A stretch of 64,000 bases of DNA from Umezawaea tangerina. GTDB lineage: Bacteria; Actinomycetota; Actinomycetes; Mycobacteriales; Pseudonocardiaceae. Where the stretch lies: NCBI RefSeq assembly GCF_003002815.1, contig NZ_PVTF01000022.1, positions 88,438 to 152,437 of the forward strand, written 5' to 3'. The position numbers and the translations under genes were made by a program. The notes under the pieces were generated by a model. It worked only from the letters and a program-made list of their open reading frames with translations. It was not told the DNA's origin and ran no database searches. Below are positions 16,905-29,041 of this stretch, piece by piece; within the stretch, counting starts at the first letter, position 1, and the number at the start of each line of letters is the position of its first letter.

Positions 16905-17106
16905 GGACGAGCGACCCCTCCCCGGTGCCGCGGAAGCGCGACGAGGGCAGGAGTGTGCCGCACCCGCGGACCGGGCGTCAGCGGTTTGGGCGGACCCGGA
17001 TCGGGGGTCCGAAGACCGGGTGCTCCGGGACCGGCGTCAGCCGGACGCGCCTACCGGGCCCGCCCTCGTGGCCACGCCGCCGTCCGATCCACAAAGGACG
17101 GTCGTC

Positions 17107-17562
17107 TCACACGGGCAGCGGGGCGCGGCTCGTGACGGACAGCCGGTTCCACGCGTTGATGACGACGATCGACCACAGCAGCGCCTGGTACTGGGGCTCG
17201 GTGAACGTCGAGGTCGCGCGGTCGTACACGTCGTCGGGCACGTCCTGCGTCTCCGAGAGCCGGGTGACGGCCTCGGTCAGCTCCAGCGCGGCGCGTTCCT
17301 CGTCGGTGAACAGGTCGACCTCGCGCCAGGCGTCGAGCACGAAGATCCGGCGCGGGCTCTCGCCCGCCTTGACGGCGTCGGCGGTGTGCATGTCGAGGCA
17401 GAACGCGCACCCGTTGAGCTGGGACGCCCTGATCTTGACCAGTTCGAGGAGGAGGTGGTCGAGCCCGTTGTCCTCCGCCGCGCGGGCGGCCTCCGCGGAA
17501 AGGGCGAGCATGGCTTTGCGGGGTCCGGTCAGGCCGGAGCTCATCTGGATTCGCTTGGTCAC
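17107..17562 (-). CDS. AhpD-like carboxymuconolactone decarboxylase-family protein
   Basis: 151 residues from GTG 17562. The redox motif is CAFCLDMH (CxxC followed by His) in the helix ASQLNGCAFCLDMHTADAVKAGE, as in AhpD/YcaC-type peroxidase partners. The flanking helices DHLLLELVKIR and WREVDLFTDEERAALELTEAV are typical. It probably reduces organic peroxides or acts as a disulfide partner in the cytoplasm. Divergent from the MocR gene across a region with three operator-like half sites. Confidence 0.88.
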   Translation of the reverse strand: MTKRIQMSSGLTGPRKAMLALSAEAARAAEDNGLDHLLLELVKIRASQLNGCAFCLDMHTADAVKAGESPRRIFVLDAWREVDLFTDEERAALELTEAVTRLSETQDVPDDVYDRATSTFTEPQYQALLWSIVVINAWNRLSVTSRAPLPV

Positions 17563-17579
17563 GGCACCGACGCTACCCG

Positions 17580-17631
17580 GAACTGGTTCACGGGTATGGT
17601 CCAGTTCCATGGCGGATTCATGGACCAGTTC
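17580..17631. promoter_or_regulatory. Triple half-site region, candidate MocR operator
   Basis: GAACTGG at 17580-17586 and its complement CCAGTTC at 17601-17607 and again at 17625-17631 form an inverted pair plus a direct repeat with a 24-bp period. MocR/PdxR regulators typically bind direct repeats in such divergent promoters. The third copy falls just inside the proposed coding region (ATG 17609). Confidence 0.5.
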
Positions 17632-18973
17632 GGTCGACGCGCACCTCGACTGGACACCCGGCGGCGGGCGGGCCGCACTGGCCAGCGCGGTGCGCGCGGC
17701 CATCCGCGACGGGCGGTGGCGGCCCGGCGCCGTCGTGCCGTCGACCCGCGCCCTCGCGCACGACCTCGGCGTCGCGCGCGGCACCGTGACCAGGGTGTAC
17801 GCCGACCTGAGCGCCGAGGGCTACCTGTCGACCAGCCAGGGCGCGCCGACCCGCGTGGCCACCGCGGGCACCGAACCCCGCTCCGGGCCACCGGTCGTGA
17901 GCACCGACCGGGCGCCCCGGTGGAACCTGATGCCCGGCCGCCCCGACCCGTCGCTGTTCCCGCGCGAGGCGTGGCTGGCCGCGACCAAGCGGGTCGTGCA
18001 GCGCTCGCCCAACGAGGTGTTCGGCTACCACGACCCGGCGGGCGCACCCGCGCTGCGCGAGGCCCTCGCCGCGTACCTGGGGCGCAGCCGCGGCGTGCGC
18101 GCGGACCCGGCGCGGATCGTGGTGTGCGCGGGCTTCACCCAGGCCGTCGCCGTGCTCGGCCGGGCGCTGCGCGACCTCGGCAGCACCCGGATGGCGTTCG
18201 AGGACCCGTCGTTCCACCTGTTCCGCGACATCGCCGCGGCGTCCGGCCAGCAGGTGGTCGTCGTCCCGGTCGACGACGACGGCCTGCGGGTGTCCGAACT
18301 GGACAGTCCGGCGGTCGTCGTCACGCCCGCCCACCAGTCCCCGCTCGGCGTCACGATGGCACCGGCCCGGCGCACCGCGCTGGTGCGCTCGGGCGCGGTC
18401 GTCGTCGAGGACGACTACGACGGCGAGTTCCGGTTCGACCGCCAGCAGGTCGGCGCATTGCAAGCGCTTGCGCCCGAGCAGGTCGTGTACACGGGCACCG
18501 CCAGCAAGACGCTCGCCCCGTCACTGCGCCTGGCCTGGATGGTCCTGCCCCGCTCGCTGGTCGACCCGGTGACCGAGGCCCTGACCTCCAGCGGCGCCCG
18601 CCCGTCGGCCCTCGACCAGCTGGTGCTCGCCGACCTCATCTCCTCCGGCGCCTACGACCGCCACGTCCGCCGCTGCCGCCTCGAGTACCGCTCCCGCCGC
18701 GACCGCCTCGTCGCCGCCCTCCCCCGCGACCTGCCCATCCGCGGCATCTCCGCGGGCCTGCACCTCGTCCTGCCGCTACCGCTCGACGCCGAGACCCACG
18801 TCCCCGCCGCGGCCGCCCGCCACTCCCTCGCCATCCAGCCCCTGAGCCGGTTCTGGGTCGACCCCGCCCACCGCGAGGGCGGCGTGGTCGTCGGGTACGG
18901 CGCGTCCACGAAGCACGCGTTCGGCGGCGCCCTGGCCGCCCTGCTGGCGATGTTCCACGAGCTGACCAGCTGA
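17609..18973 (+). CDS. MocR/PdxR-type GntR regulator with aminotransferase domain
   Basis: 454 residues. An N-terminal GntR winged helix (residues 20-85: ASAVRAAIRDGRWRPGAVV, LAHDLGVARGTVTRVYADLSAEGYL) is joined to a fold-type I aminotransferase domain: FGYHDPAGAPALREALAAYL, VCAGFTQAVAVLGRAL, VVEDDYDGEFRFD and the PLP lysine in YTGTASKTLAPSLRLAW. These proteins sense PLP or amino acids. The divergent AhpD-like gene is the obvious target; AhpD homologues next to MocR genes are common in actinomycetes. Confidence 0.88.
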   Translation: MADSWTSSVDAHLDWTPGGGRAALASAVRAAIRDGRWRPGAVVPSTRALAHDLGVARGTVTRVYADLSAEGYLSTSQGAPTRVATAGTEPRSGPPVVSTDRAPRWNLMPGRPDPSLFPREAWLAATKRVVQRSPNEVFGYHDPAGAPALREALAAYLGRSRGVRADPARIVVCAGFTQAVAVLGRALRDLGSTRMAFEDPSFHLFRDIAAASGQQVVVVPVDDDGLRVSELDSPAVVVTPAHQSPLGVTMAPARRTALVRSGAVVVEDDYDGEFRFDRQQVGALQALAPEQVVYTGTASKTLAPSLRLAWMVLPRSLVDPVTEALTSSGARPSALDQLVLADLISSGAYDRHVRRCRLEYRSRRDRLVAALPRDLPIRGISAGLHLVLPLPLDAETHVPAAAARHSLAIQPLSRFWVDPAHREGGVVVGYGASTKHAFGGALAALLAMFHELTS

Positions 18974-18994
18974 TTCCGGGTTAGGTTGGCCCGC

Positions 18995-19963
18995 ATGGCT
19001 GGTAAGAGCGGGTCTCCGGCGGTGGAACTGGAAGTCGGCGACCGGACCGTGCGGATCTCCAACCCGGACCGCGTGTACTTCCCCGCGCGCGGTGAGACCA
19101 AGCTCGACCTGGCCCGCTACTACCTGGGCGTGGGGGACGGGATCGTGCGGGCCCTGCGGGAGCGGCCGTGCATGACGCACCGGTACCCGGAGGGCGTGGG
19201 CGGGGAGAAGGTGCACCAGAAGCGGTTGCCGAACGGGGCGCCGCCGTGGGTGCAGACGGTGCGGGTGACGTTCCCCCGGTACAACCGGCACGCCGACGAG
19301 CTGTGCGTCACCGAGGTCGCGGACGTGGTGTGGTCGGTGCAGATGTCGGCCGTGGAGTTCCACCCGTGGAACTCGCGCCGGGCGGACACCGAGAAGCCGG
19401 ACGAGTGGCGGATCGACCTGGACCCGATGCCGGACTGCGACTTCGCCACGGTGCGCCGGGTCGCGCACGTGGCGCACGAGGTGCTCGACGACCTGGGCGC
19501 GGTCGGCTGGCCGAAGACGTCCGGCGGAAACGGGCTGCACGTGTACGTGCGGATCGAGCCCGAGTGGGGGTTCGCCGACGTGCGGCGGGCGGCGCTGGCG
19601 TTCGCCCGCGAGGTCGAGCGGCGGGCGCCCGACGACGTGACGACCACGTGGTGGCGCAAGGACCGCGACCCGGCGAAGCTGTTCGTCGACTACAACCAGA
19701 ACGCGCGCGACCACACCATCGCCGCCGCCTACTCGGTGCGCGGTGTCCCCGAGGGCACCGTGTCGACCCCGATCACGTGGGCCGAGGTCGACGACGTCGA
19801 CCCGCGCGAGTTCACCATCGCCACCGTGCCCGCCCGATTCGCCGAGCTCGGCGACCTGCACGCGGGCATCGACGACACCGCGTTCTCGCTGGCCCCGCTG
19901 CTGGAGTGGGCCGAGCGGGACGAGCGCGACGGCGCGGCCGACCCCGGTGGTGCCGACGAGTAG
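18995..19963 (+). CDS. LigD-type polymerase/primase domain protein, second copy
   Basis: 322 residues from ATG 18995. PolDom landmarks: ISNPDRVYFPARGETKLDLARYY, HRYPEGVGGEKVHQKRLP, WRIDLDPMPDCDFATVRR with catalytic aspartates, TSGGNGLHVYVRIEP and KLFVDYNQNARDHTIAAAYSVR. This is the classical PolDom order and differs from the paralogue at 13593, which lacks the GGEKVHQKR version. No ligase domain is attached. Likely role is gap filling or ribonucleotide insertion in end joining, with Ku and a ligase encoded elsewhere. Confidence 0.92.
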   Translation: MAGKSGSPAVELEVGDRTVRISNPDRVYFPARGETKLDLARYYLGVGDGIVRALRERPCMTHRYPEGVGGEKVHQKRLPNGAPPWVQTVRVTFPRYNRHADELCVTEVADVVWSVQMSAVEFHPWNSRRADTEKPDEWRIDLDPMPDCDFATVRRVAHVAHEVLDDLGAVGWPKTSGGNGLHVYVRIEPEWGFADVRRAALAFAREVERRAPDDVTTTWWRKDRDPAKLFVDYNQNARDHTIAAAYSVRGVPEGTVSTPITWAEVDDVDPREFTIATVPARFAELGDLHAGIDDTAFSLAPLLEWAERDERDGAADPGGADE

Positions 19964-20074
19964 ACGTCAGGTGGAGCCCAAGTTTCACCCCGGACCGTAG
20001 AACTCACCGGCCGCCGGAGCCGACTATGGCGCGGCGGCGCGACGAGGCGCCCAGTGCCATCAGGAGGTCCTCCC

Positions 20075-21445
20075 GTGAGAGCCGTACTGGCCGGATCGCT
20101 GAGCGTCGTGCTCGCCCTCGGCCTCACCTCCCCCGCCGCCGCGGCCACCGGCCCCGAGGTCACCGCGTGCCCGGCGGCGCTGCCCGCCGACACCACCTGC
20201 TACGGCGGCCAGGACGCGAACGGCGCGTTCTACGCGATCGCCATCCCCAAGGCGTGGAACAGGTCGTTGGTCGTCCACTCCCACGGCGGCCCCGACCTCG
20301 GCCCGCCGACACCGGCCCGCACCACCGACGACCTCACCCGCTGGTCCGTCATGGTCCGCGAGGGCTACGCCTGGGCCGGTTCGTCCTACCGCCGCGGCGG
20401 CTACGGCACCCGCATGGCCGCCGCCGACACCGAGAACCTGCGCAAGCTCGTCGTCGCCCGCTTCGGCCAACCCCGCAAGACCTTCCTGCACGGCCAGTCG
20501 TGGGGCGGCGACGTCGCGGCGAAGACCGCCGAGCTCCACCCCCGGTCCTACGACGCCGTCCTCCTCACCAGCGGCGTCCTGGCGGGCGGCTCGCGCGGCT
20601 ACGACTACCGCGTCGACCTCCGCGTCGTCTACCAGTACTACTGCGGCAACCACCCCAGGCCCACCGAGCCCCAGTACCCGCTGTGGATGGGCCTGCGCGC
20701 CGACTCCACCATGACCAGCGCGGGCCTGCGCGCCAGGCTGGAGGAGTGCACCGGCTACCAGTCGGCCACCCGGACCCCGGTGCAGCAGCGCAACCTCGAC
20801 GACATCCTCGCCGTCACGAAGATCCGGGAAAGCGCTCTCGCGTCCCACCTGAACTTCGCCACGTTCACCTTCCGCGACATCGTCCACAACGGACTCGGCG
20901 ACCGGAACCCGTTCGGCAACAAGGGCGTCCACTACTCCGGCTCCCACGACGACGCCGCGCTCAACGCCGGCGTGGAGCGCTTCGACGCCGACCCCACCGC
21001 CCGCCGCGACCTGTCCTACGACAGCGACATCACCGGCGCGGTCTCGGTTCCCGTGCTCACCATGCACGCCATCGACGACCCCACCGCGTTCGTCGAGCAC
21101 GAGTCCGCCTACCGGGCCTCGCTCGGTCCGCGGCGGAACCTCGTGCAGACCTTCACCACCGAGGCCGAGCACAGCGCCCTCAGCGACTCCGAGTACGCCA
21201 GCGCGCTCCAGGCACTCGCGGGCTGGGAGCGCACCGGCCGCAAACCCACCCCGGCCTCCGTCGCCGCCGCCTGCCCCGCCAACGACGGCAGGTACGGCAC
21301 CGGCTGCTACTTCGACCCGCGGTACACCCCCGCGCCCTACGCCTCCCGCGTGAACCCCCGCCCCGGCGGCACGCACTGGCCCGCCCTCACCCCGCTCCAG
21401 TCGAAGATCTGGGAGTGGCAGGGCGTCAAGGGCATCGCCCCGTGA
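20075..21445 (+). CDS. Secreted alpha/beta hydrolase
   Basis: 456 residues from GTG 20075, with AGGAGG ten bases upstream. The signal peptide is AVLAGSLSVVLALGLTSPAAAA. The hydrolase domain has an oxyanion-side SLVVHSHGGPDLG, the nucleophile elbow FLHGQSWGGDVA (GxSxGG), an acidic loop MHAIDDPTAF and the catalytic His in TEAEHSALSDSE. Two Cys pairs (ACPAALPADTTC, CPANDGRYGTGC) suit a secreted protein. Substrate is not evident. It ends at a strong terminator shared with the convergent gene. Confidence 0.8.
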   Translation: MRAVLAGSLSVVLALGLTSPAAAATGPEVTACPAALPADTTCYGGQDANGAFYAIAIPKAWNRSLVVHSHGGPDLGPPTPARTTDDLTRWSVMVREGYAWAGSSYRRGGYGTRMAAADTENLRKLVVARFGQPRKTFLHGQSWGGDVAAKTAELHPRSYDAVLLTSGVLAGGSRGYDYRVDLRVVYQYYCGNHPRPTEPQYPLWMGLRADSTMTSAGLRARLEECTGYQSATRTPVQQRNLDDILAVTKIRESALASHLNFATFTFRDIVHNGLGDRNPFGNKGVHYSGSHDDAALNAGVERFDADPTARRDLSYDSDITGAVSVPVLTMHAIDDPTAFVEHESAYRASLGPRRNLVQTFTTEAEHSALSDSEYASALQALAGWERTGRKPTPASVAAACPANDGRYGTGCYFDPRYTPAPYASRVNPRPGGTHWPALTPLQSKIWEWQGVKGIAP

Positions 21446-21446
21446 G

Positions 21447-21484
21447 CGCCGGGGCCTGCCGGACCACCCCGGCAGGCCCCGGCG
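21447..21484. terminator. Bidirectional rho-independent-type hairpin
   Basis: Arms 21447-21462 and 21469-21484 pair perfectly over 16 bp (core GCCGGGGCCTGCCGG) around a six-base loop. It begins one base after the hydrolase stop and ends one base before the stop of the opposite gene, so it can serve both. Confidence 0.85.
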
Positions 21485-22078
21485 TCACCCGTGCCGGCGC
21501 CGCGGCCGGCCGTGCAGCCACCAGTCCAACCGCCGGGTGACCCAGGGCAGCAGGAGGTACGTCATCACCGGCGTCAGCACCAGCGTCGTGACCATCACCC
21601 GCGGCACCACGTGCACGTCCGCCAGCAGCCGTCCCAGCGTCACCGTCGCCAGCAGGTTCAGCGGGAAGAACACCACCCAGATCGTCGTGGCCTGCTTCCA
21701 CCGCGGCGGCGCCGACGCCGTGTGCTCGACCAGCGACCGCTCCTCCGGCGGGTCGAACCAGCCCTCGATCCCCGTCCGCCGCTCGGTCCGGGTGTGCTCC
21801 ACCAGCCCCTGCGCCGTGTGCAGCCACCACTGCCGTTGCGGCGAACCCTCCCAGGCCGCCAACGACGACGCGTCGGCGAACCGGTAGAGCATGTGCCACT
21901 CCCCGGAGCCGACCCCGGACCGCACCCAGCCGCCGCCGAGGTACCCGTCGAACTGCTGCGCCATCGTCATGCCCGCCTGCACCCACGCGTGCATCTCGGT
22001 GCCGTGCGCGGGATCGGCTCGCCGGGTGATCGCCACCGTCACCGGGCCGTCGGGAGTACCGGTCATGCGGGCCAGCAT
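21485..22078 (-). CDS. ABM-domain (antibiotic biosynthesis monooxygenase-like) membrane protein
   Basis: 197 residues, or 193 from ATG 22066. The N-terminal 100 residues have the ABM ferredoxin-like fold pattern: VTVAITRRADPAHGTEMHAW, GYLGGGWVRS, EWHMLYRFADASSLAAWEGSP. The C-terminal part has two membrane helices (ATTIWVVFFPLNLLATVTLG and VMVTTLVLTPVMTYLLLPWV). This architecture recurs in bacteria as an uncharacterised membrane ABM protein. Function unknown. Confidence 0.75.
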   Translation of the reverse strand: MLARMTGTPDGPVTVAITRRADPAHGTEMHAWVQAGMTMAQQFDGYLGGGWVRSGVGSGEWHMLYRFADASSLAAWEGSPQRQWWLHTAQGLVEHTRTERRTGIEGWFDPPEERSLVEHTASAPPRWKQATTIWVVFFPLNLLATVTLGRLLADVHVVPRVMVTTLVLTPVMTYLLLPWVTRRLDWWLHGRPRRRHG

Positions 22079-22120
22079 GCCCGCACGACCGGCGTCCCAC
22101 CGTCCGGAGTGGTCAGCGCC

Positions 22121-25717
<3,597 letters not shown>

Positions 25718-25722
25718 GGGCA

Positions 25723-25811
25723 GCCTCCACGAGTGGAGGCGCCCTTGCTCGACCGGAGTGCGGGTCGAGCGTGGCGGACACGTGGTCCGTTGCAGCGCCT
25801 CTCGACCCGTG
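25723..25811 (-). promoter_or_regulatory. S-adenosylhomocysteine (SAH) riboswitch controlling metH
   Basis: Read on the minus strand, the leader has CGGGTCGAG pairing with CTCGACCCG (P1), the conserved AGGCGCTGCAACGGAC core and a CGGAC/GTCCG P2 stem, followed by GCCACGCTCGA. This is the SAH riboswitch consensus as I know it. A downstream GGCGCC (25738-25743) can pair with the core GGCGC (P4). The same bases begin GCCTCCAC, which otherwise pairs with GTGGAGGC (25723-25730) and hides the ribosome site. SAH binding should therefore expose the site and switch metH on. Confidence 0.85.
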
Positions 25812-25846
25812 ACCGAGATTACCGGAAGCGGCGGTAGATTGCGGCC

Positions 25847-26341
25847 GTGGACCAGATCGTGGACATCTACACCGACGGCGCCTGCTGGACCAACCCCGGC
25901 CCCGGCGGCTGGGGTGCCGTGCTCCGCTACGGCGAGCACGAGAAGGAGCTGTGCGGCGGCGAGGCCACCGAGACCACGAACAACCGGATGGAGCTCACCG
26001 CCCCCATCCGCGCCCTGGACCACCTGAAACGCCCCGTCACCGTGCGGCTCTTCACCGACAGCACCTACGTCCGCAACGGCATCACGTCGTGGATGGCGAA
26101 GTGGAAGGCCAACGGCTGGCTCACCTCCGCCAGGCAACCGGTCAAGAACGCCGACCTGTGGGTGCTGCTGGAGAAGGCCGTCGCCCGTCACACGGTCGAG
26201 TGGCACTGGGTGAAGGGCCACGCCGGCGATCCGGGCAACGAACACGCCGACCGCCTCGCCCTGCGCGGCCTGGAGAACGCCCTCCGCGAAGCCGGCTTCG
26301 ACCCGGCCACGTACCGCTCCGCCGGCCGGACGACCGTCTGA
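25847..26341 (+). CDS. rnhA: Ribonuclease HI
   Basis: 164 residues, start GTG 25847. Catalytic residues are visible: Asp in [20 protein letters not shown], Glu in [15 protein letters not shown], Asp in [14 protein letters not shown] and the last Asp in GNEHADRLA. The basic handle region ([23 protein letters not shown]) is present. It removes RNA from RNA-DNA hybrids. Divergent from metH; the two promoters must share about 130 bp that also encode the metH riboswitch. Confidence 0.95.
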   Translation: MDQIVDIYTDGACWTNPGPGGWGAVLRYGEHEKELCGGEATETTNNRMELTAPIRALDHLKRPVTVRLFTDSTYVRNGITSWMAKWKANGWLTSARQPVKNADLWVLLEKAVARHTVEWHWVKGHAGDPGNEHADRLALRGLENALREAGFDPATYRSAGRTTV

Positions 26342-26360
26342 CCGGAAACGGCTTACCCCC

Positions 26361-27569
26361 TTACCCCTCCCGCAGCCGCGCCGCCCGCGTCACCAGGTAG
26401 TTCCGCTCCGGCGTGCTCGTCGTCCGGGCCGCCGCCTCCCGGTAGCTCTCCACCGCCGCCCCGACGTCCCCCGCCATCTCGTGCAGGTGCCCCCGCACCG
26501 AGGCCAGCCGGTAGTGCCCGGCCAGCCGGGGTTCCAACGCCCGCAACAACTCCAGCCCCGCCTGGGGACCGTGGACCACGGCGACGGCGACGGCCCGGTT
26601 CAACGCCACCACCGGGTTGCCGGTCATCCGTTCCAGCAGCCCGTACAGCCCCAGGATCTCGGCCCAGTCGGTGTCCTCGGCGGTGGCCGCGTCGTCGTGC
26701 ACCGCGGCGATCGCGGCCTGCAGCAGGTACTCCCCCACCGATCCCCTGGACAGCGCGCTGGTCACCAGCGCCACACCTTCGACGATCAGCGCCCGGTCCC
26801 ACAGCGCCCGATCCTGCTCCGCTAGCGGCACCAGCGACCCGTCCGCGCCGGTCCGCGCGGGCCGCCGGGCGTCGGTGAGCAGCATCAGCGCGAGCAGCCC
26901 GGCGACCTCGCCCTCGTCGGGCAGCAGCGCGTGCACGACCCTGGCCAGCCGGATCGCCTCGCCGGACAGCTCGCCCCGGTGCAGCTCCTCGCCCACGCTG
27001 CTCGTGTACCCCTCGTTGAACAGCAGGTACAGCACCCGCAGCACGGACCGCAGCCGGGGCGCGCGGTCGTCGCCGACGGGCATCCCGAACGGCACGCCCG
27101 ACGCCTTCACCTTCTGCTTGGCCCGGCTGATCCGCTGCGCCATCGTCGCCTCCGGCACCAGGAACGCGTTCGCGATCTCCGCCGTGGTCAGCCCTCCCGC
27201 CGCCCGCAGCGTCAACGCGATCGCCGACGCGGGCGTGAGCGCCGGGTGGCAGCACAGGAACAGCAGCACCAGCGTGTCGTCGTGGTCGTCGACGTCGGCG
27301 GGCGGCGGTTCCAGCGCCAGCACGGTCTCCTCGCGCCGCCGTCGGGCCTGGTCGCTGCGGAACTGGTCGGTGAGCCTGCGCTGCGCGGCGTGCAGCAGCC
27401 AGCCGCGCGGGTTGTCCGGCACCCCTTCACCCGGCCAGTGCAGAGCGGCGGCGAGCAGTGCCTCCTGCACGGCGTCCTCCGCGGCGGGGAAGTCGCCGAA
27501 CCGGCGCACGAGCACGCCGAGGACCTGCGGCGCGAGGTCGCGCAGCAGGCCTTCGACGCGGCCGGTCAC
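26361..27569 (-). CDS. ECF sigma factor with DUF6596 extension (ECF42-like)
   Basis: 402 residues, start GTG overlapping the previous stop by four bases. Sigma2 region: [22 protein letters not shown] and [20 protein letters not shown]; sigma4 region: [29 protein letters not shown]. The large C-terminal extension ([33 protein letters not shown]) contains helical repeats and replaces an anti-sigma partner in this group. It is encoded with a DGPF/YCII protein, the hallmark pairing of ECF42. The signal is unknown. Confidence 0.88.
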   Translation of the reverse strand: MTGRVEGLLRDLAPQVLGVLVRRFGDFPAAEDAVQEALLAAALHWPGEGVPDNPRGWLLHAAQRRLTDQFRSDQARRRREETVLALEPPPADVDDHDDTLVLLFLCCHPALTPASAIALTLRAAGGLTTAEIANAFLVPEATMAQRISRAKQKVKASGVPFGMPVGDDRAPRLRSVLRVLYLLFNEGYTSSVGEELHRGELSGEAIRLARVVHALLPDEGEVAGLLALMLLTDARRPARTGADGSLVPLAEQDRALWDRALIVEGVALVTSALSRGSVGEYLLQAAIAAVHDDAATAEDTDWAEILGLYGLLERMTGNPVVALNRAVAVAVVHGPQAGLELLRALEPRLAGHYRLASVRGHLHEMAGDVGAAVESYREAAARTTSTPERNYLVTRAARLREG

Positions 27570-27967
27570 TGCTCGGTGCTGGGCGCGCCCATCACTTCGC
27601 GCACCTCGATGGGCTGGCCGATCGGCCGACCGCCGGGGCCGGGGGCGGCCGAGGCCTGGGCGGCGATCTCCAGCGCGCGGTCGAGGGTCTCCACGTCGAC
27701 CGTCCAGTAGCCCGCGAGGAACTCCTTGGCCTCGGGGAACGGCCCGTCGGTCACGACCGGCGCGCCCTCGCCCTTGAACACCACGATCCTCGCCAGCTCG
27801 GGGCCCGCCAGGCCCTGGCCGTCGACGAGCTCGCCCTTGTCGGTGAGCTCCTGCCCCAGCGCGTGCTGGAAGTCGATGTGCGCCTTGATGTCACCGGGCG
27901 CCCAGCTGGTGATCGGCTCGACACCCTCGATCCTCGCGTAGCTCATCAGCAGCATGAACTTCGGCAT
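27566..27967 (-). CDS. YCII-related DGPF-domain protein, ECF partner
   Basis: 133 residues from ATG 27967, with GAGGAG six bases upstream. The motif VVTDGPFPEAKEFLAGYW is the DGPF signature; the N-terminal KFMLLMSY strand and the C-terminal DRALEIAAQ helix complete the YCII ferredoxin-like fold. It precedes and overlaps the sigma gene. In ECF42 systems such proteins are also the regulon members, so it may be both partner and target. Confidence 0.88.
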   Translation of the reverse strand: MPKFMLLMSYARIEGVEPITSWAPGDIKAHIDFQHALGQELTDKGELVDGQGLAGPELARIVVFKGEGAPVVTDGPFPEAKEFLAGYWTVDVETLDRALEIAAQASAAPGPGGRPIGQPIEVREVMGAPSTEQ

Positions 27968-28111
27968 CACAGACTCCTCGTCGTCCGCCGCGCCGGTTCC
28001 GGCGCCGTCATGGGTAGGACGGGGCCGGCGGCGAGTTCTCTACATCCCGCGCGACCGGCGCCATCCTGACCCGCTCGGCGGTTCACCGCGAGTCCACCAC
28101 CTGCGGCGACG

Positions 28112-28966
28112 TCAGAGGACGAGGTCGGCCAGCCGGGCGATGTCGTCGGGGTCGTCGGTACCGGGGTTGAAGATCAGCTCGTCCGCGCCGATCCCGTCGA
28201 ACGCCCGGACGGCCTCCCGCACGGCGTCGGCGGTGCCGTGGAGCCCGGCGGCGATACCGCCCGCCATCTCCTCGCCGAGGTTGGCGTAGTAGTCGCCGAC
28301 ATTGCGACGCCCCTGCTCGGTGTCGCCGAGGGCGAAGTAGGCGATGGCGACCAGACGCGGCTCGCCCTCGCGGCCCGCCTCCCGCCACGCGGCGCGGGCG
28401 CCGTCGAAGGACTGGGCGACCATCGACGCGGGCATGGACGCGCCGATGTAGCCCTCGCCCCACTTGGCCATGCGGGCGAGGGCGGCGGGCGCGAAACCGC
28501 CGAACATCAGCGGGATCTGCCTGCTCCCCGACGTCACGGCCGGGTTGGCGCCCCCGCCGACGGGCTTGCCGCCCCACACCGACCGGTACACCTCCAGGTC
28601 GTGGTCCATGCGCTTGCCCAGGCCGCGCGGGCCGAGGCCGTCGACGACGAAGTCGTCCTCACGGCCGCCGATGCCCGCCCCGAGGGTCAGCCGGCCGCCG
28701 GAGATCCCGTCGATGCCCGCGAGCTCCTTGGCCAGCAGCACCGGCGGCCACACCGGGGCGAGCATGACGTTGCTGAACAGCCCGATCCTGCTCGTCACCG
28801 CCGCCGCGGCGGCCAGCGCGACGGTGTCCAGCACACCGGGGTAGGCGATCCTGCCCACCGTGCCGAGGGTCGAGAACCCGGCTTCCTCGGCCTGCGACGC
28901 CCACCGCGGGAGTACCGCCGGGGTGACGTCGCGAACCTGGTTGGGCAGTCCGATACCGATCTTCAC
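28112..28966 (-). CDS. LLM-class flavin-dependent oxidoreductase
   Basis: 284 residues, GTG start. A luciferase-like barrel: KIGIGLPNQVRDVTP, STLGTVGRIAYPGVLDTVALAAAAAVTSRIG, SNVMLAPVWPPVLLAKELAGIDGISGGRLTLGAGIGG and FGGFAPAALARMAKWGEGYI. These enzymes use FMN or F420; an actinomycete favours F420 but the cofactor is not provable here. It is shorter than typical members by about 40 residues at the C-terminus. Same strand as the next LLM gene, with a 75-bp gap. Confidence 0.85.
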   Translation of the reverse strand: MKIGIGLPNQVRDVTPAVLPRWASQAEEAGFSTLGTVGRIAYPGVLDTVALAAAAAVTSRIGLFSNVMLAPVWPPVLLAKELAGIDGISGGRLTLGAGIGGREDDFVVDGLGPRGLGKRMDHDLEVYRSVWGGKPVGGGANPAVTSGSRQIPLMFGGFAPAALARMAKWGEGYIGASMPASMVAQSFDGARAAWREAGREGEPRLVAIAYFALGDTEQGRRNVGDYYANLGEEMAGGIAAGLHGTADAVREAVRAFDGIGADELIFNPGTDDPDDIARLADLVL

Positions 28967-29041
28967 CAGTGCCTGCTTCCGTCGAGTCGGGATGACATCT
29001 CAACCCAACGTAGCAAGGTCACGAGCGGGCGTGCGACGACG

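Noticed and set aside
18986..18994. Upstream in-frame TTG start for the second LigD-type polymerase
   Set aside because: ATG at 18995 is only three codons later and begins a normal N-terminus; TTG has no better ribosome site.
25718..25846. Considered a cobalamin riboswitch ahead of the B12-dependent metH
   Set aside because: The leader is too short and lacks the B12 box, while the SAH aptamer core and stems match well.
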